From NCBI GenBank assembly GCA_009760855.2, contig WPIO01000110.1, positions 843,501-907,500 on the forward strand: a DNA stretch of 64,000 bases. Reading direction: 5' to 3'. Shown here in pieces: positions 37,262 to 52,816 of the stretch. Both the position numbers and the translations under genes were made by a program. The stretch comes from Cristatella mucedo. Lineage: Eukaryota; Bryozoa; Phylactolaemata; Cristatellidae. Below the pieces are notes generated by a model that was given only the letters and a program-made list of their open reading frames with translations, ran no database searches and was not told where the DNA came from. Numbering within the stretch: position 1 is the first letter of the stretch; every line of letters begins with the position of its first letter.

Positions 37262-37335
37262 GCAAATGTAAAGCGCCTAGAAAGAGATTAAGTTCTCTGA
37301 GGGCTCTTTATCAAGTGCATTATTATTATTATTAC
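37262..37335 (+). mobile_element. L2/CR1-like LINE tail
   Basis: 'cagcaaatgtaaagcgcctagaaagagattaagttctctgagggctc...(att)n': 3' end only. Similar tails occur at about 37.80-37.85, 38.43-38.50 and 42.72-42.80 kb (plus) and 42.83-42.88 kb (minus). Confidence 0.8.
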
Positions 37336-39499
37336 ATGACTCTTCTTTCCCTAGCACCAGCCTGCGTATACACGGCCTCTTGTGCTCATCCAGTGTGCTC
37401 TCACACCACCCAATCTCCGGCATCTAGTCATTGTCATTCAACGCCACTCGCACTAAATTAAAACTTTTTGGTGATAGAGACTCCAGCTGGTATGTGCCAA
37501 AAGTCTGGTACTTGCTACCGGCAACGGTCATACATGGCAATGACCTTGCATAATTGGAGTCTGGGCTACAGATGCATCTGTTTCGGTCACCTTTCAGTAA
37601 GCACCGGTGAACTTGCCTTTTTTCGCACGAGTTTGCTTTGCAAGTGTACCTGTGCATGATTTCAGAGCATGTTACTAGCCAGGAATTATACTAACCGCTA
37701 GTCATGATTGCCTTCATGTTTGCTTACCTACGCCGGTCTACGCATGATACTTGTTGTTTTTGCATGCTTGATACCACGTCAAGTCATATCTTGCAGCAAT
37801 TTGTAAAGAACCTGGATAGAGATCAAGTTCTCATAGGGCACCATGCAAACTGTGCACTATCAATATTTCAGTTTTTTCCAGCTTATAGCAAAGAGTAGGC
37901 ATGTGGCTCTTCTACAAGCCTTTTGCACATTCTCTTAAGCTACCGCCGAGTTCTTTAGGCAGCTACAGTCGTCGCCAGTGAGCTCACACCAGGTAACAGC
38001 ATAAATATAGTCACACCATTTTTACACGGTCTTTGTGTGCATAAATAAAACGTGAACTGATTCAACAACCTCATTTGTATAGCGACCGAAAAGCCTTAAC
38101 GTCTATCACCACTGCTTGCAGTGGGCAACAAACGATTTCCCAGAACAGGACTCAAGCCCACGACCTGGGTCCTTAACAGCGAGCACCTAACGTCTTGGGC
38201 AAAGACCCAGGGCAAGACCTCGGCTGACAAACCAGCAGAGTAGACATTACATCCGGGATTTTGAAAAATCCTGGGAAAGCAGCTTATGCATTACATGTAG
38301 CGTAGATTAAGGGTCCTTGTCATCGCCGCACCCTAAAGCCATCGAGTTTAGAGGTAATACAAGTTTGGAAGGCCAGCCAAGGACCCAACAAAAAATTAAA
38401 ATCCGCTTAGTCATGCTTTCTGCACAGCATCTGTAAAGCGCCTAGAAAGAGGTTCAATTCTCTGAGGGCGCTACACAAATCTATTATTGTTATCATTAGT
38501 ATTCCATGTTTATGCACACGCGGACTTGCTTTGCCTGCTTGGCTTTCCTGATTACCGGTCTCCATAGCACATTTCTACAAACTCACTGTAGCGGCTACTG
38601 CACAGACGTCCTTAGTCAGACTCAGTGCATGTGACTGTGCTGGTCAATGCAGCCGACGTGTGACACATACTGGTCAAGCAGGAGTCACAAAGCACCATTA
38701 ATGATACGTAATAGCGGTAGGTATGCAGGCCCTGACAGAATAAGGCAGCAGCAAAGACTGCACAGTAATTAATATAATAAGCCCGTATCAATAGCATATA
38801 CCAGTTCTTTTCAAAGCCACAAACAGGCATGAGTGTTGAACCATAGCAAAACCGTTCCCAGCTCCGAAGCACAGCTGACCGAGGAGAGCGCAGCTGTACT
38901 TTTAAGCCATCCACTCAACCTTTATGATATAAAAGGTTCATCTATTCATCATAATTCAGGAACCGCGAATAACATCGAGGTAGTCGTGCTTCAGCAGCAA
39001 GGGTCCAGCAAACGGCCTTGACCGTGACCACGCCCCCAGCTGGAGTAATAAGGAGACGTTAGGGCGAAAGCGAGTGCCACAAATAGCATCGGCAGCAGCC
39101 TATTATCACAAATTGCATAGCGCACTCTAGTCGTTTTATACACTGGTGCTAGTTTCACCGGAGATTACTGAAGCCACGAGTGCTACGCATCAGCTGCCGG
39201 ACGAAGGTAGGTGGCTGCCGCGGGTACTGCTACGAACCGAAGTCGCCGGGTCTCGCTCCTTTATGACGGACTTTACGGTTTCCTCTGAGAGTGGTCCGGG
39301 CTCGCTCATTCTCGGTGGCGCGCGGTCTCGGCCGAAACGCGCTTAGCCGGCAGAATCTGAATACAAACAGCGAAAATGGGACAGCTGTGATCCTGCAAGT
39401 CGACGTCACACCAGCGGGTAAGGGCGTCGAACTGGTGAGCTTGTATAATATGTGCGCCGGTGACATTCCTTCAGGGTTATAGAGCTGCAATGTCAGTTC

Positions 39500-43498
<3,999 letters not shown>

Positions 43499-43543
43499 CA
43501 GGGAGAGAGAGGCCGAGTGAAACCCGATGATCTGGCGAATAGA

Positions 43544-43700
43544 AACTGTGGCCTAGGGGTAAGTGCTCTTACTCCAAGACCAAGGTCGTGGGTGTGCTGT
43601 CCTGCATGTAATTTCTTAATGTCCACTCAAAGCAGCAGCTGGCCAGATGGCCACCAGTCTTTTTCTGCCGCCATATCAATCAGGCTGTCGAATCAGCCTT
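43544..43700 (+). mobile_element. tRNA-derived SINE
   Basis: 'gtggcctaggggtaagtgctcttactccaagaccaaggtcgtgggtgtgctgtcc' has A-box (ggcctaggggta) and B-box (ggtcgtgggt) layout like a tRNA. A body resembling the 47.3-kb copy follows (ccactcaaagcagc...aatcaggctgtcgaatcagcc). Confidence 0.55.
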
Positions 43701-43879
43701 CGAATATCTGCCAATAACTGCAACATGAGCAGCAGTAGCTGGTCTGCTCCAAGCAGCTCTGCCGTTTGCCCAGTATTAGCCCAAAATCGGAAAAGCTGAC
43801 AAAGAGCTTTGAGTGTGCGGTGCGGCTCAAAGGGCTGTTAGGTTCAATGGGCTGATCAGGGACTGCTACTGAGAAAATC

Positions 43880-44032
43880 CACCCCGATTCGGCCCAAGGG
43901 TTGAGGCGCTCGCCTTTGACGAGCGAGGTCAAAGTGCTTAACTTTACGATCGCGGTCGTAGGCTCTAGTCCTGTGGCACATGTAAGGTGCCTGGATGGAG
44001 AGGAAGTACTCTCAGGGCGTCAAATAAAATTA
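43880..44032 (+). mobile_element. tRNA-like head fused to LINE tail (SINE)
   Basis: 'ggttgaggcgctcgcctttgacgagcgaggtcaaag...cggtcgtaggctctagtcc' is followed directly by 'catgtaaggtgcctggatggagaggaagtactctcagggcg', the LINE tail motif. Confidence 0.55.
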
Positions 44033-47000
44033 TACAAATTATTATACAAGATATACAAACAATTATACAAATGAATTCTATAAAAGGAGCTTGTGAGACG
44101 ACTAGTAAAAAGAATAGAGGCCTAGGGGAAGGAGTGCTGCTGGATTTGGGGTGGAAACTTGGAAGGCTACCGCTATAGTGGACTTTCTAATCCATATTGC
44201 AAGCAAACAGGCCAGCAGCAGATCTGTGCAGATCAGAAGAACACAAGGCATATGGTCTAGAGAGCTCGTCTTCCTACGCTGGGAGATCCAATGAATAGAA
44301 GGGCAAGTGCAGGAGAGCATGCCGATTGGATTACAGCACGAGCACCAAGCGTCTATGAAGAAGTAATTTCTTATTGGCTGTCTGAAGAAGACAGACATAC
44401 CTATGCTACAACTTAGCTGTGCAATCGACTCCGCGTATATAGGAATGCTCGGCTTATAAGACTGGCAGTTCCGCCTCCCAGATTTACTCTTAGCTAAAGT
44501 ATCATTCCGCATATTGGGATACTCCACCTATAAGAATGACTATTTTCCAGCCCGAGCGTATTCTTATAAGCAGAGTCGACTCTATCAGCATTTGCATTCG
44601 AAGCTCGAAAAAATAGCTCAATTTCCGGAAAAATTCTGCAAAGGTCAGAAAACGCTAGCTGCCCTCGGTGAACAGAAACCTATCTCTCCTCTGCCTCCCC
44701 AAACCTATTTCCATAAGGCGAAAAATTGCTCGTACCTCGCAGGCATAACCCATTAGCAATGCTCCAGAGGGCTACGTTTTGTCTTAGCACAGGGTTAAGG
44801 TGCCCATACCTCACGACCCCGGTCGTGGGTTGAGTCCTGCAGCACGAAATCCTGTATTGGCCGCTGCAAGCGGGCTGAAAGCGGCTTAGGTGCTGCTGCT
44901 GCTAGATTGATCATCTGCTGTTTAATCATTTTCTTTCGCATCGGGGTGTTAGCGAATGGAATTGATGCTAGCACTTTACGACTAGGGCTGTGGGTTCGAG
45001 TCGTACCGAAGACAGCTCTTTAGTGCCCTCAGCAAGCGGGAGTGATTGCCGCTACCGTGAAAATTACATTAACGAGACTTTTAAACTGCTGATCAACTTT
45101 ACCTTTTCCCACTTTTCCCTTGTAAGCCCAGTCTCCCTGTCACTAAAAGCCTATTAGAAGGATTAACCAGACGAGCCATGGGGAGATGAGTCCTGGCCGT
45201 AACTTGATCAGCACTGGATCAGAACGAACTGCTTCAGGTTCTAGACCTTGCAATGTTATTTATCAAGCTGCCCTCCCTCGCCTTGGAACCTTCTAACAAG
45301 GGGCATTATGCAGGCGGACGCACGGACCCCTGTAAAGCAGTACCATCGATGGGTAGCTAAATCTAACAATGTTTCGCTTGACCACATTATCCCCTCGAGA
45401 TGGCTCGAAGCCACGCCTGCACGCCGCAGCTCGGAGGCGGTATCTCTTTTGTAACTTCCTGCCGACTACCACTGCCTTCTGATCCGCTCGCCTCTGCCTC
45501 TCTTCGGAGAACAGCCGAGTTCTTTCCAAGGAGAGCCCGGCTCAGTCGATTTCAGTTACCACTCAAATGTGAGTGAGAAAAAAGTCTTCGACCTTGACCA
45601 ACAGATCAGGATAGCCAGTTACCCACGTTTGATTCCAAAATCTCGTTCAGTGCCTGGACAGCGACCTCGACCAGCTGCATTTCGTTCATTACACCTCATC
45701 TTTTTTCCATGCCTACGATAGCTCATGCAGGTTGAGATGAATTTCTTCAACGTGGCGAAAGAGGAAGGCCAATTAGAACTTGAGCATGCATCCGCTCGAG
45801 AAGCCGCTCGCGACACGAACTTACTGCTCAGCCTCGCTGACGTCGGCCTCGAAGCTCGCGACCGACCTCGAACAGCACAATGAACGCACAAATCAAGAGG
45901 TGCCGCGCTCGCGAGCACGACCACGAACGCGAGTTGCTTGGGCGAGCCAGAGCATACATAAGTCTTAGCTGATTTAACTGCCTCATTTGTATAGCGGCAG
46001 AAGAGCCTCATCGGCTGTCACTACCGCTCGCAGTCGGCAATAAAGAATTACCCAACTCCTGGATTCAAACCGGCGACCTCTGTCGTGAGGAGCTAGCCTC
46101 CGCTTTGATTGGTGGAGGGTTCGAGGTGCCAATTACCCCTAGTCTATATCCAACCCCAAGGGAGTTCGGCACACCATTCATGATTTCAAATAAGGCTAAA
46201 TTTATTAATCTGGGAGTAGAGAGGTTTTAAAAAAGTGGTCTACAAAAAATAATACTCATGTACCTACTAGACTATCCCTGCCACAGGCTCCTGCCCTCGC
46301 TTGGTATGGTGGTTCGGGTCGCTGCCCCTCCAGCTATAGTGGCAGGGCAATTTCCCCTCGGCCAGCCCCCTTGCTCCTCGACTTCCTCCAACCGCATCTG
46401 AGACGAGATTTAAACATAGCTCATGCAAATGTCAAGGCTAAGCAGCATTCGGCTGCGGATGAGGCTGTCACTACTTTGAAGCTTGAACTTAAGTGTCACT
46501 AATGAATGAAGCAGAATGAAAGTAACTAATGTTAACATGGAAAATGTCCAGTAGATGAGTTACCAGTGTAACGAAGATGTGGGCCACAGTTGAATATCTA
46601 TAATCTGATATCAGAAACCCAAAATGCGGTGGCAAGCTTGAGTTTAGGATTTTACGAGAGCGTAAATACGGATGCAAGTGCAATATGCAATATGGCTGGT
46701 ATCATAGCCTTAACTGAAGATGGGGGAGCGAAGCCACTGTTCTTCAGTTATAGCCATTGTGGATTCTGTGACTGTTTGATTCAAGACTGCTTCTATGCAC
46801 AATTTTTAGGTAATTGCATGCGACTCAGATCTTGGATAAGCTCCGTTACTGCTATTCGATCGTGCGACAGTCGGCTTAAGATTGTATTATCGTTGCTATG
46901 TGACTGTTGTTGTGTGACTGTTGCTATCCCTCTTCACATATCCGACGAGGAACCGTATTTTGGCAGTTTTCTATATAGAGAAAATGCAATATGTCATCTG

Positions 47001-47270
47001 CGAATAATTTCTTATATTTGAGAAGACCACTTGTCAATTCTTGTGTTCTTTCAGCACTTTAACTTTAGCACTTAGCCCCTTTGCATTTTTCTGACTTCGG
47101 CAAGGGCTAGAACCGTTACGAACGTTGTGCTTTTGGCCTGAGAACATTAGTGAGACGCTGCAATAGCGAATTTCAAACATGACCACTTTGGCTGAAAGGC
47201 GCCACTTGAGCTGAAAATCATCTTGTACCTCGTAACAGTAAGAGCCACTGGCAGAAAGTTATACTACTTG
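44033..47270. other. Host repeats, no gene recognised
   Basis: Scattered tRNA-like SINE heads near 44.79-44.85, 44.95-45.01 and (minus) 45.97-46.10 kb. A plus-strand open frame at 46.59-47.02 kb has no recognisable domain. Nothing else could be supported. Confidence 0.4.
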
Positions 47271-47271
47271 A

Positions 47272-47450
47272 GCCGTAATGGCTTAGTAGGTAAGGTGGTT
47301 GCTTTTCACGACCTCGGTCCCGAAGTCGTGGGTTAGATTCCTGTGGTGGCCATCCTTTATCGCCATTGCAAGCCGTGGTGATAGCCGCAAAGGCTCCTTT
47401 GTCGCCATACAAAAGAGCCTGTTGAATCAGCTAGTCTTTTTTATTTTACT
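47272..47450 (+). mobile_element. tRNA-derived SINE
   Basis: A head 'ccgtaatggcttagtaggtaaggtggttgcttttcacgacctcggtcccgaagtcgtgggttagattcc' with tRNA-like A and B boxes; then a body with cgccattgcaagccgtggtgatagccg and a gaatcagctagtc end. Confidence 0.6.
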
Positions 47451-48414
47451 AATCAATACCTACAAATTCAAATATAAATATTCACAACAGACAAGGTTCA
47501 ATTTTCATAGCAAAGCAAGCCATTGAATCATTTCAATAAATTTTCCAACTAAGTTATAATAAAAGCAACATTAAGATATTTTTAGAACCCTAAGAAAAAA
47601 AATGACTTTTCATGCCAATTTGAGTATGTTCCTTGTAGAATAATCCGACTCGCCGCTAATAAGCCCTTATTTGTTGCAAGCCTCGTGTTCTGGATTAATC
47701 TATTGGTAGAATGCAGTGGCATGATAGGCTAATGAACAGTAACTATCGATATTATCTTAGTATCCTTATATATAAAGAAGAGAGGCTTCTAAGTGCTCCA
47801 AGTAGACGTGCAGCAGATAATAAAGTCGCCGGTTGTACTCAAACTTTTTGTTGCCAACGGATAGACAAGTAGACAAGCATGTAGATGATCGAACTCGTAC
47901 TCAGGTCTAAAACTTGTATGCACATCGGAAGACGCTTGGTTTAGTTTGGTCTTGGCAATCCTATGTAATATTTACAGACTATCGGCAAACGTGGGCATTG
48001 AAATACATAGCACGCACCGTCCCTTCTGGCTGTGTACTGATGGTCGATTTCCGCAAAGTACCCAAATAGACCTCACAAATCTTGATTTTTAAGTGAACTG
48101 CATTCAGAACGATTCTATGCTTCAAATCCTAAACATTTGCCACGGCGCTATTTCCGGATACTCCCCGGGTCTTAGCCTAAAGCGTAGGCGCTCATATTCC
48201 CTTATCCAGGCACAGGGTTTGAATCCTAGACCAGGCAAGGTAGTCACACTTTGAGACGGGTTTATTGACCTGAATTCTGGAGCTGACGGTTCTTTATTTG
48301 CTCACAGCAAACTGGACGACAGCCATGGATCTCTTATTCCAAATATATAAATGAGGCCTAAATCAGCCGACATCTACTACTTTCTCCTTTAATCGAATGT
48401 AATAATTATATTAT

Positions 48415-48835
48415 TACATTTGCATAGCGCCATTAGAGAACTTAATCTCTTTCTAAGCACTTTACCTGTTAGGGCGACATACGCAGAATCAACCTGTAAA
48501 TTCGGTTAGTGGCAGCATGCACAGTGTTGGCACGCATAGGCTCATAAAAGCCAAATCACACTTTGACCTTTGACCAAATGCTGTCAAAAGAAGCGCTTGT
48601 CTAGCGTCTTGTTAAACTGTCTTTAAGTTGGAGGTTCGTGACGTCAGTCAGGAGTTAGTTATGGACTTGAGAGACGTGGGCAGAGTTTGTATGGGCCTGA
48701 TGGCACACCCTGCAAGACCTGCAAGCAGTGTGCTGCAGCATCGAGACGGGATTATACAAAGGCGTAGAAAAATTTGAGTGTAGTATCCCTGTCTAAGCAT
48801 GCCCGAATTTTAGCAATGTTATGTAGCTGAAAGTG
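48415..48835 (-). mobile_element. L2/CR1-like LINE 3' fragment
   Basis: Minus strand: a region like 'ctttcagctacataacattgctaaaattcgggc' (48.79-48.83 kb; compare 8.83 kb), the 3' UTR, and the tail complement 'gcgccattagagaacttaatctctttcta' with ATT units. Confidence 0.7.
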
Positions 48836-49571
48836 GGCATAATTTACCAAAGAGCTGGTGCAATCTTACGGTCAGGCCCGTCTTTATGGGTTAGCACTAT
48901 GGCACTGTGCCATAGTGGCTCCGAGTATCTAAGCAGCAGCTGCTTGTTAAAATGATTTACTTTTATTTGTATTTTCAACGCAAGTTTTCCACAGTCATTA
49001 GCTATTACTAAGTCTTGTGCTCGCGAAAGCATCGTTACGTTGTTCCGCCCCAAGCCCATGTAGCACCCTCCCTGCAGGGGCGCTAGGAGCCGGCTCGTAA
49101 TTGCATCATCGTTACTGCCCTTGTGGCACTTACTGTTTGTCTACGATCTGTGTGGACGCTATCCACACACGCACGAACGTACGAAAGCACACTCTCTTTC
49201 TCTCTCTGTCTCTCTCACTCTTTCTCTCTCTTCATGCATCTAGCCTCGTGCTCCAGAGCAGTATGCCAGACGGCTACGACCACCCGTATGTACGCTCGCT
49301 CGCCCGCCTGCTTCGCCAATACAGCCGTTGTCAAATCATCCACACCGGGTGTGCGAGGGCCTTGCCTTACGTCGTTCTCTTCAACGCTCCGCCAGGTCCC
49401 CCACAAACGGCGGTGTCCTGACGTTGACTCGACGTACAACCTTACTCAACCGAAAACCGTGTGGCTGGTTTTTATTTAATTCCATCTGTTCGGTTGTCGC
49501 TGTGAAGCGTGTGTGTGAGCATATTGCTAAACAGCGAGTAGTATGTGATTTTTCCCTTTTGCAGCCTCACC

Positions 49572-49640
49572 CTCAAATCGAGCATTTTTTCACTCGATCT
49601 CGCTCTTTGCTCGATCTCGTTTCAAAATATTCGATTTGAG
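49572..49640. repeat. Inverted repeat at the element boundary
   Basis: ctcaaatcga (49572-49581) faces tcgatttgag (49631-49640), enclosing two copies of ctcgatctcg. It lies exactly where host composition gives way to AT-rich sequence. It could be part of a terminal inverted repeat or a boundary hairpin; the other element end is not in the window. Confidence 0.5.
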
Positions 49641-49730
49641 TGTAAGTCTACAAAATGGAAAAATCCGAGACTACTCACCAAATTTTACTTCATAACAAAA
49701 AAACTTGAAATAAAAAATTATTAATAATAT

Positions 49731-50237
49731 ATGATGGAAAATTCAAATTTTATTGAAAAGTATAATGAGTCTCTAAAATTTTTTACTGCAGATGTTAGGA
49801 AAATTTTAGAAACAGTTGCAGAAGCCTTTTATATTAAAGGAATTAAAGGTTTTTGTGTAGTCTCTTGTTTACTCACTAGAGATTTATTGAAAGGTAAATG
49901 TGACATAAAAATTGAAAAAGGATTTAGCATTCACCCAAGTGATAAGATTGCTACTTTTCATTTTTGGCTGAATATTAATGGAATAATTATTGATATTACA
50001 AGGAACATTTTAATTAATTCTTTTCAACGACAAGATTTTACTAATTTACAAGATAAGAAAATATTAGTATGTGATATTCCAGAAGGTTTTGAGCTTTATG
50101 GAGAGGATCTCTCTAATTTTGATCTGCTTAATGTAACATTTTCTTCACATGTGCGAAAGTGTGATGATTTTATTATGAGAAATTTACTATATAAAATTAA
50201 AAAAGAATGTTATAAGGAATTAAACATATCTACTTAA
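49731..50237 (+). CDS. Hypothetical protein with Cys/His/Asp pattern
   Basis: 168 residues, uninterrupted. I recognise no exact family. The order Cys (GFCVVSCLLTRDLL), His (ATFHFWLNING) and Asp (IIIDIT) about 60 residues apart resembles papain/transglutaminase-like folds, where Cys-His-Asp form the catalytic triad and 'HFW...G.IIDIT' is a common signature. No signal peptide or TM segment. It is the first gene inside the element boundary. A peptidase or transglutaminase-like activity is inference only. Confidence 0.6.
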   Translation: MMENSNFIEKYNESLKFFTADVRKILETVAEAFYIKGIKGFCVVSCLLTRDLLKGKCDIKIEKGFSIHPSDKIATFHFWLNINGIIIDITRNILINSFQRQDFTNLQDKKILVCDIPEGFELYGEDLSNFDLLNVTFSSHVRKCDDFIMRNLLYKIKKECYKELNIST

Positions 50238-50246
50238 TATAGGACA
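50238..50246 (+). promoter_or_regulatory. TATAGG start motif
   Basis: 'taatataggacaATG' between the first two genes; same motif family as before the capsid and penton genes. Confidence 0.4.
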
Positions 50247-50652
50247 ATGTCAAACCTTCGAACCAAATACGCAAATACCAAGTATAATCAGATACTTTTA
50301 GACAATGATAGAATTAAAGGTTGCTTAACAAAACTAATACGTATTAGATATGGTTTTCAATTTTTAGGTATCTTAATATATCTTGCAATCACAGTAACCA
50401 GTACTTACATTCAAAAACAGGAGGAGCTTTCTCACGTAGTAACAGTATTAGGTGCCTTATCAACAATGATAATCTCAATAGATAGTACTATATCATAAAT
50501 TGATAGAAGAAAAAAGATCTACTCTTCAAGCAAATCATAGTTTAGTTTCAAAGATAGTAGATGCATTAGACGATGAAAAAATAATTAAAGAAGAATTCGA
50601 TGAAATATTAATTGAACCATTAGAAAGTCCAGAAACTTCTAAGGCTTACTAA
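50247..50652 (+). pseudogene. Two-TM small protein, frameshifted
   Basis: The first frame (50247-50498) has two hydrophobic helices, FQFLGILIYLAITVTS and VVTVLGALSTMIISI. The +1 frame then continues with a charged helical tail (KLIEEKRSTLQANHSLVSKI) to TAA at 50650-50652. The shift lies near 50490-50500. The layout (two TM segments, then a Lys/Glu-rich helix) resembles SLATT-type effectors and similar small proteins of large DNA viruses. That likeness is by pattern only. Its end overlaps the convergent integrase gene by 14 bases. Confidence 0.55.
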
Positions 50653-51515
50653 CTTGTAAGGCTTCTCTAACACAACTTCTCTTAACATCATTAACCCAAT
50701 ATATAACAGCCTGTTCTTGCAATACCATTATTCTAATAACAGTATGTTTAGTTAAACCCCATATCGCATCTGTAGCTCTTCTTCTCTTTTCATCTTCTCC
50801 TTCACCTGGTTCTAATAAATATCTAGCAGTTGTTCCAAGTTCTAATAACGGTTCTTGTTCTCCTACTTTTCTATGATATTTTGGTTTTTTTAGTTTTACT
50901 TTTTCTTTTTTTATCGCTTTAACAGGTTTTTAACCAGTTGCTTTCGTAACACTATTATTTAGATAATCAATAATCTTTTGTAAATTATCAATCCACTCTC
51001 TGTTTCTAATCTATTCTCCTTTATTGATACTTTCTATTTCTTTTTCATACTGAGCAATAAATGCTCTCTCAGCAACTGTTCTATTCATTCTTTCAACTAA
51101 TGCAACACTATTTTTACTAGTACCTTCAATAATTTGTGTTTCATGTTTTTTTCATTTCTTTAGCAAACTCTCTTTTAAACTCTGATCCAGGATCAACTGT
51201 CATTTTCTTTGGCCATTTCAAAGGACCTTTATTGTAAATATCTATTATTGCTTTTGTTACTTCTTTAGAAGATTTAGTTTTAAGAGATCTTGAATCTTTA
51301 TATTTACTAGCAACATCAATAACACTAATTGCATATTTATATCCAGAATCATTAGGCATGTATAAAATGTCTGCTTGATGATTTTAATTAGGCTCAACAA
51401 TATTAAAGAAACCTTGTGGAATATTCTTAGGTTTTGGTTTGAATACTTGACTTATATCTGAGTCAGGATTGAATTTACCTTCTTTTTTTCTTTCATTTAG
51501 AGTTAAAAACGACAT
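50639..51515 (-). pseudogene. DDE integrase (retroviral-type rve), interrupted
   Basis: Starts ATG at 51513-51515 after a TATATA stretch. The core domain is visible at about 51359-51141: QADILYM, IDVASKYKDSRSLKTKSS, KWPKKMTVDPGSEF and, after a frameshift, a helix with NSVALVERMNRTVAERAF. This fits the rve fold with catalytic Asp residues (IDVASKY, VDPGSEF) and Glu (VERMNR), as in Polinton integrases. Breaks: TAA at 51384-51386, a frameshift in an A-run near 51145, TAG at 51011-51013 and TAA at 50930-50932. The protein would insert the element into host DNA. The C-terminal part is basic. Confidence 0.8.
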
Positions 51516-51935
51516 TATATAGAGAATAGAAATATTTTGTGAAACATAACTAAATACATTTAAAGAGATTGATTATCTAGAAGGAAAACATCCTTACTGT
51601 CATCAAGAAATAAAGAGACCAAAAAGAAAATATGAAATACGTTGTGATATCTGTGATAAAGATATGCAAGAAACATAATTTGATTCTAGTCTTATGCGTA
51701 ATGATGCAATTATAATTTGTTCTGACTGTAACATAAGTACTAATTCATTTAAAAAAGAGAGGCTACCTAAATTATATTTATTAGTTAAAAAACACTAAAC
51801 AAGCAATGTTGCTCAACTCTATTACATCATTGTTTAGATCATGAAGCTATTTGTTCTATATCAAAACTATTCCCTTTTCTTAAAGGTAAACGCAAAGCAA
51901 CAAAGTTAAAAGAGTTAATAGTTTTAATATATCAT

Positions 51936-52816
51936 TTATACTATTCGGGAGGCTCTATAACTGACCAACAGGTTTACTCTTAGTTTACCAGTAGTATCAA
52001 TGAAGTAATAATCTGTTGGTAATCTTGTAAAATAAACATAATACTTTAAATCAACACCTTTTGGTGATGTATTTATTGCTCTTACATCTCCAGATACGGC
52101 AGTTGTATCACTATTAGTTTTTAGAAACATACAATTAGATGCTCCAACAACCATTACATTTAATATCATTATAGGTGGAGCTGTTTTATTTGTCCATGAA
52201 TAAGGTGTTGATAGATTTAGTATTGAGTTCTTTGCATTGAGATCCATTGATAGAGCTAGTACTTCTGTTATTTGTTAACTGTTTTATCTACATAAGATTT
52301 AGCTGCAACATCAGAAGCATTAACAGGCTCTGCAACATTAGTTGTTGAATATCCTCCCATATCAATATTAGTTGTTGATGGAAATGCTTTAAGTAATACA
52401 TCCCTCTTCATTCCTCCATATGTAACACAATAATCATCAATTAATACTACTGGTTTGTTATTACCAGAATTCCAACAATTAGATGTTATAGCAAAGCTAT
52501 TCATATTTAAATCACCTAACATTGTATCACCAGTTTTCTTAACATCATTACGTACTTGATTAACATTAACAGCATCAGTGGGATTTACACCAGCTCCAAT
52601 ATTAGTAATTGTTTTTCCAGAAAGATTAAGAGTTGTTCCAGAATTAACAACAAAGTTAGTATCAGCATAAGGTTTAGTTACAACATTAGAATCATTAATT
52701 GGATCTGATAAATTAGTAATTCTATTACCATTTGCATTTAGATCAGATAGTATAATACCATTAACTTTTGATACGTATTCCTCACTGTGAATCTTGGACA
52801 TGTTCTTTATATTCAT
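51936..52816 (-). pseudogene. Fibre-like protein A, frameshifted
   Basis: Built from repeats of the type LNANGNRITNLSDPIND, VTKPYADTNF, LSGKTITNIGAGVNPTDAVN and TMLGDLNMNSFAIT, then AAKSYVDKTV. These are the 'G(D/N)L-N-M-x-x-x-x-I-x-N-L-xDP-xx-xDA-xxK-xYVD' modules of phage and giant-virus tail fibres. A globular C-terminal domain (about 51936-52230) is in another frame after an indel near 52270. The start at 52816 (or 52801) overlaps the exonuclease end. It probably forms a trimeric virion spike; that role is inferred. Three sister genes lie at 60.8-63.5 kb. Confidence 0.75.

Noticed and set aside
46590-47021. 143-residue open frame in host sequence
   Set aside because: No recognisable domain and no splice or homology support; could be chance.
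43544-47450. Functional tRNA genes
   Set aside because: A- and B-box-like strings are present, but the sequences diverge from a cloverleaf and continue into SINE bodies or LINE tails.
50639-51515. Retrovirus or LTR retrotransposon, from the rve integrase
   Set aside because: No gag, reverse transcriptase or LTRs beside it; it sits in a DNA-virus gene cluster.
51936-52816. Prophage in a bacterial contig, from the tail-fibre modules
   Set aside because: The neighbours (DDE integrase, adenain-like protease, double-jelly-roll capsid, A32-like ATPase) and the adjoining spliced host genes point to a eukaryotic Polinton-type element.
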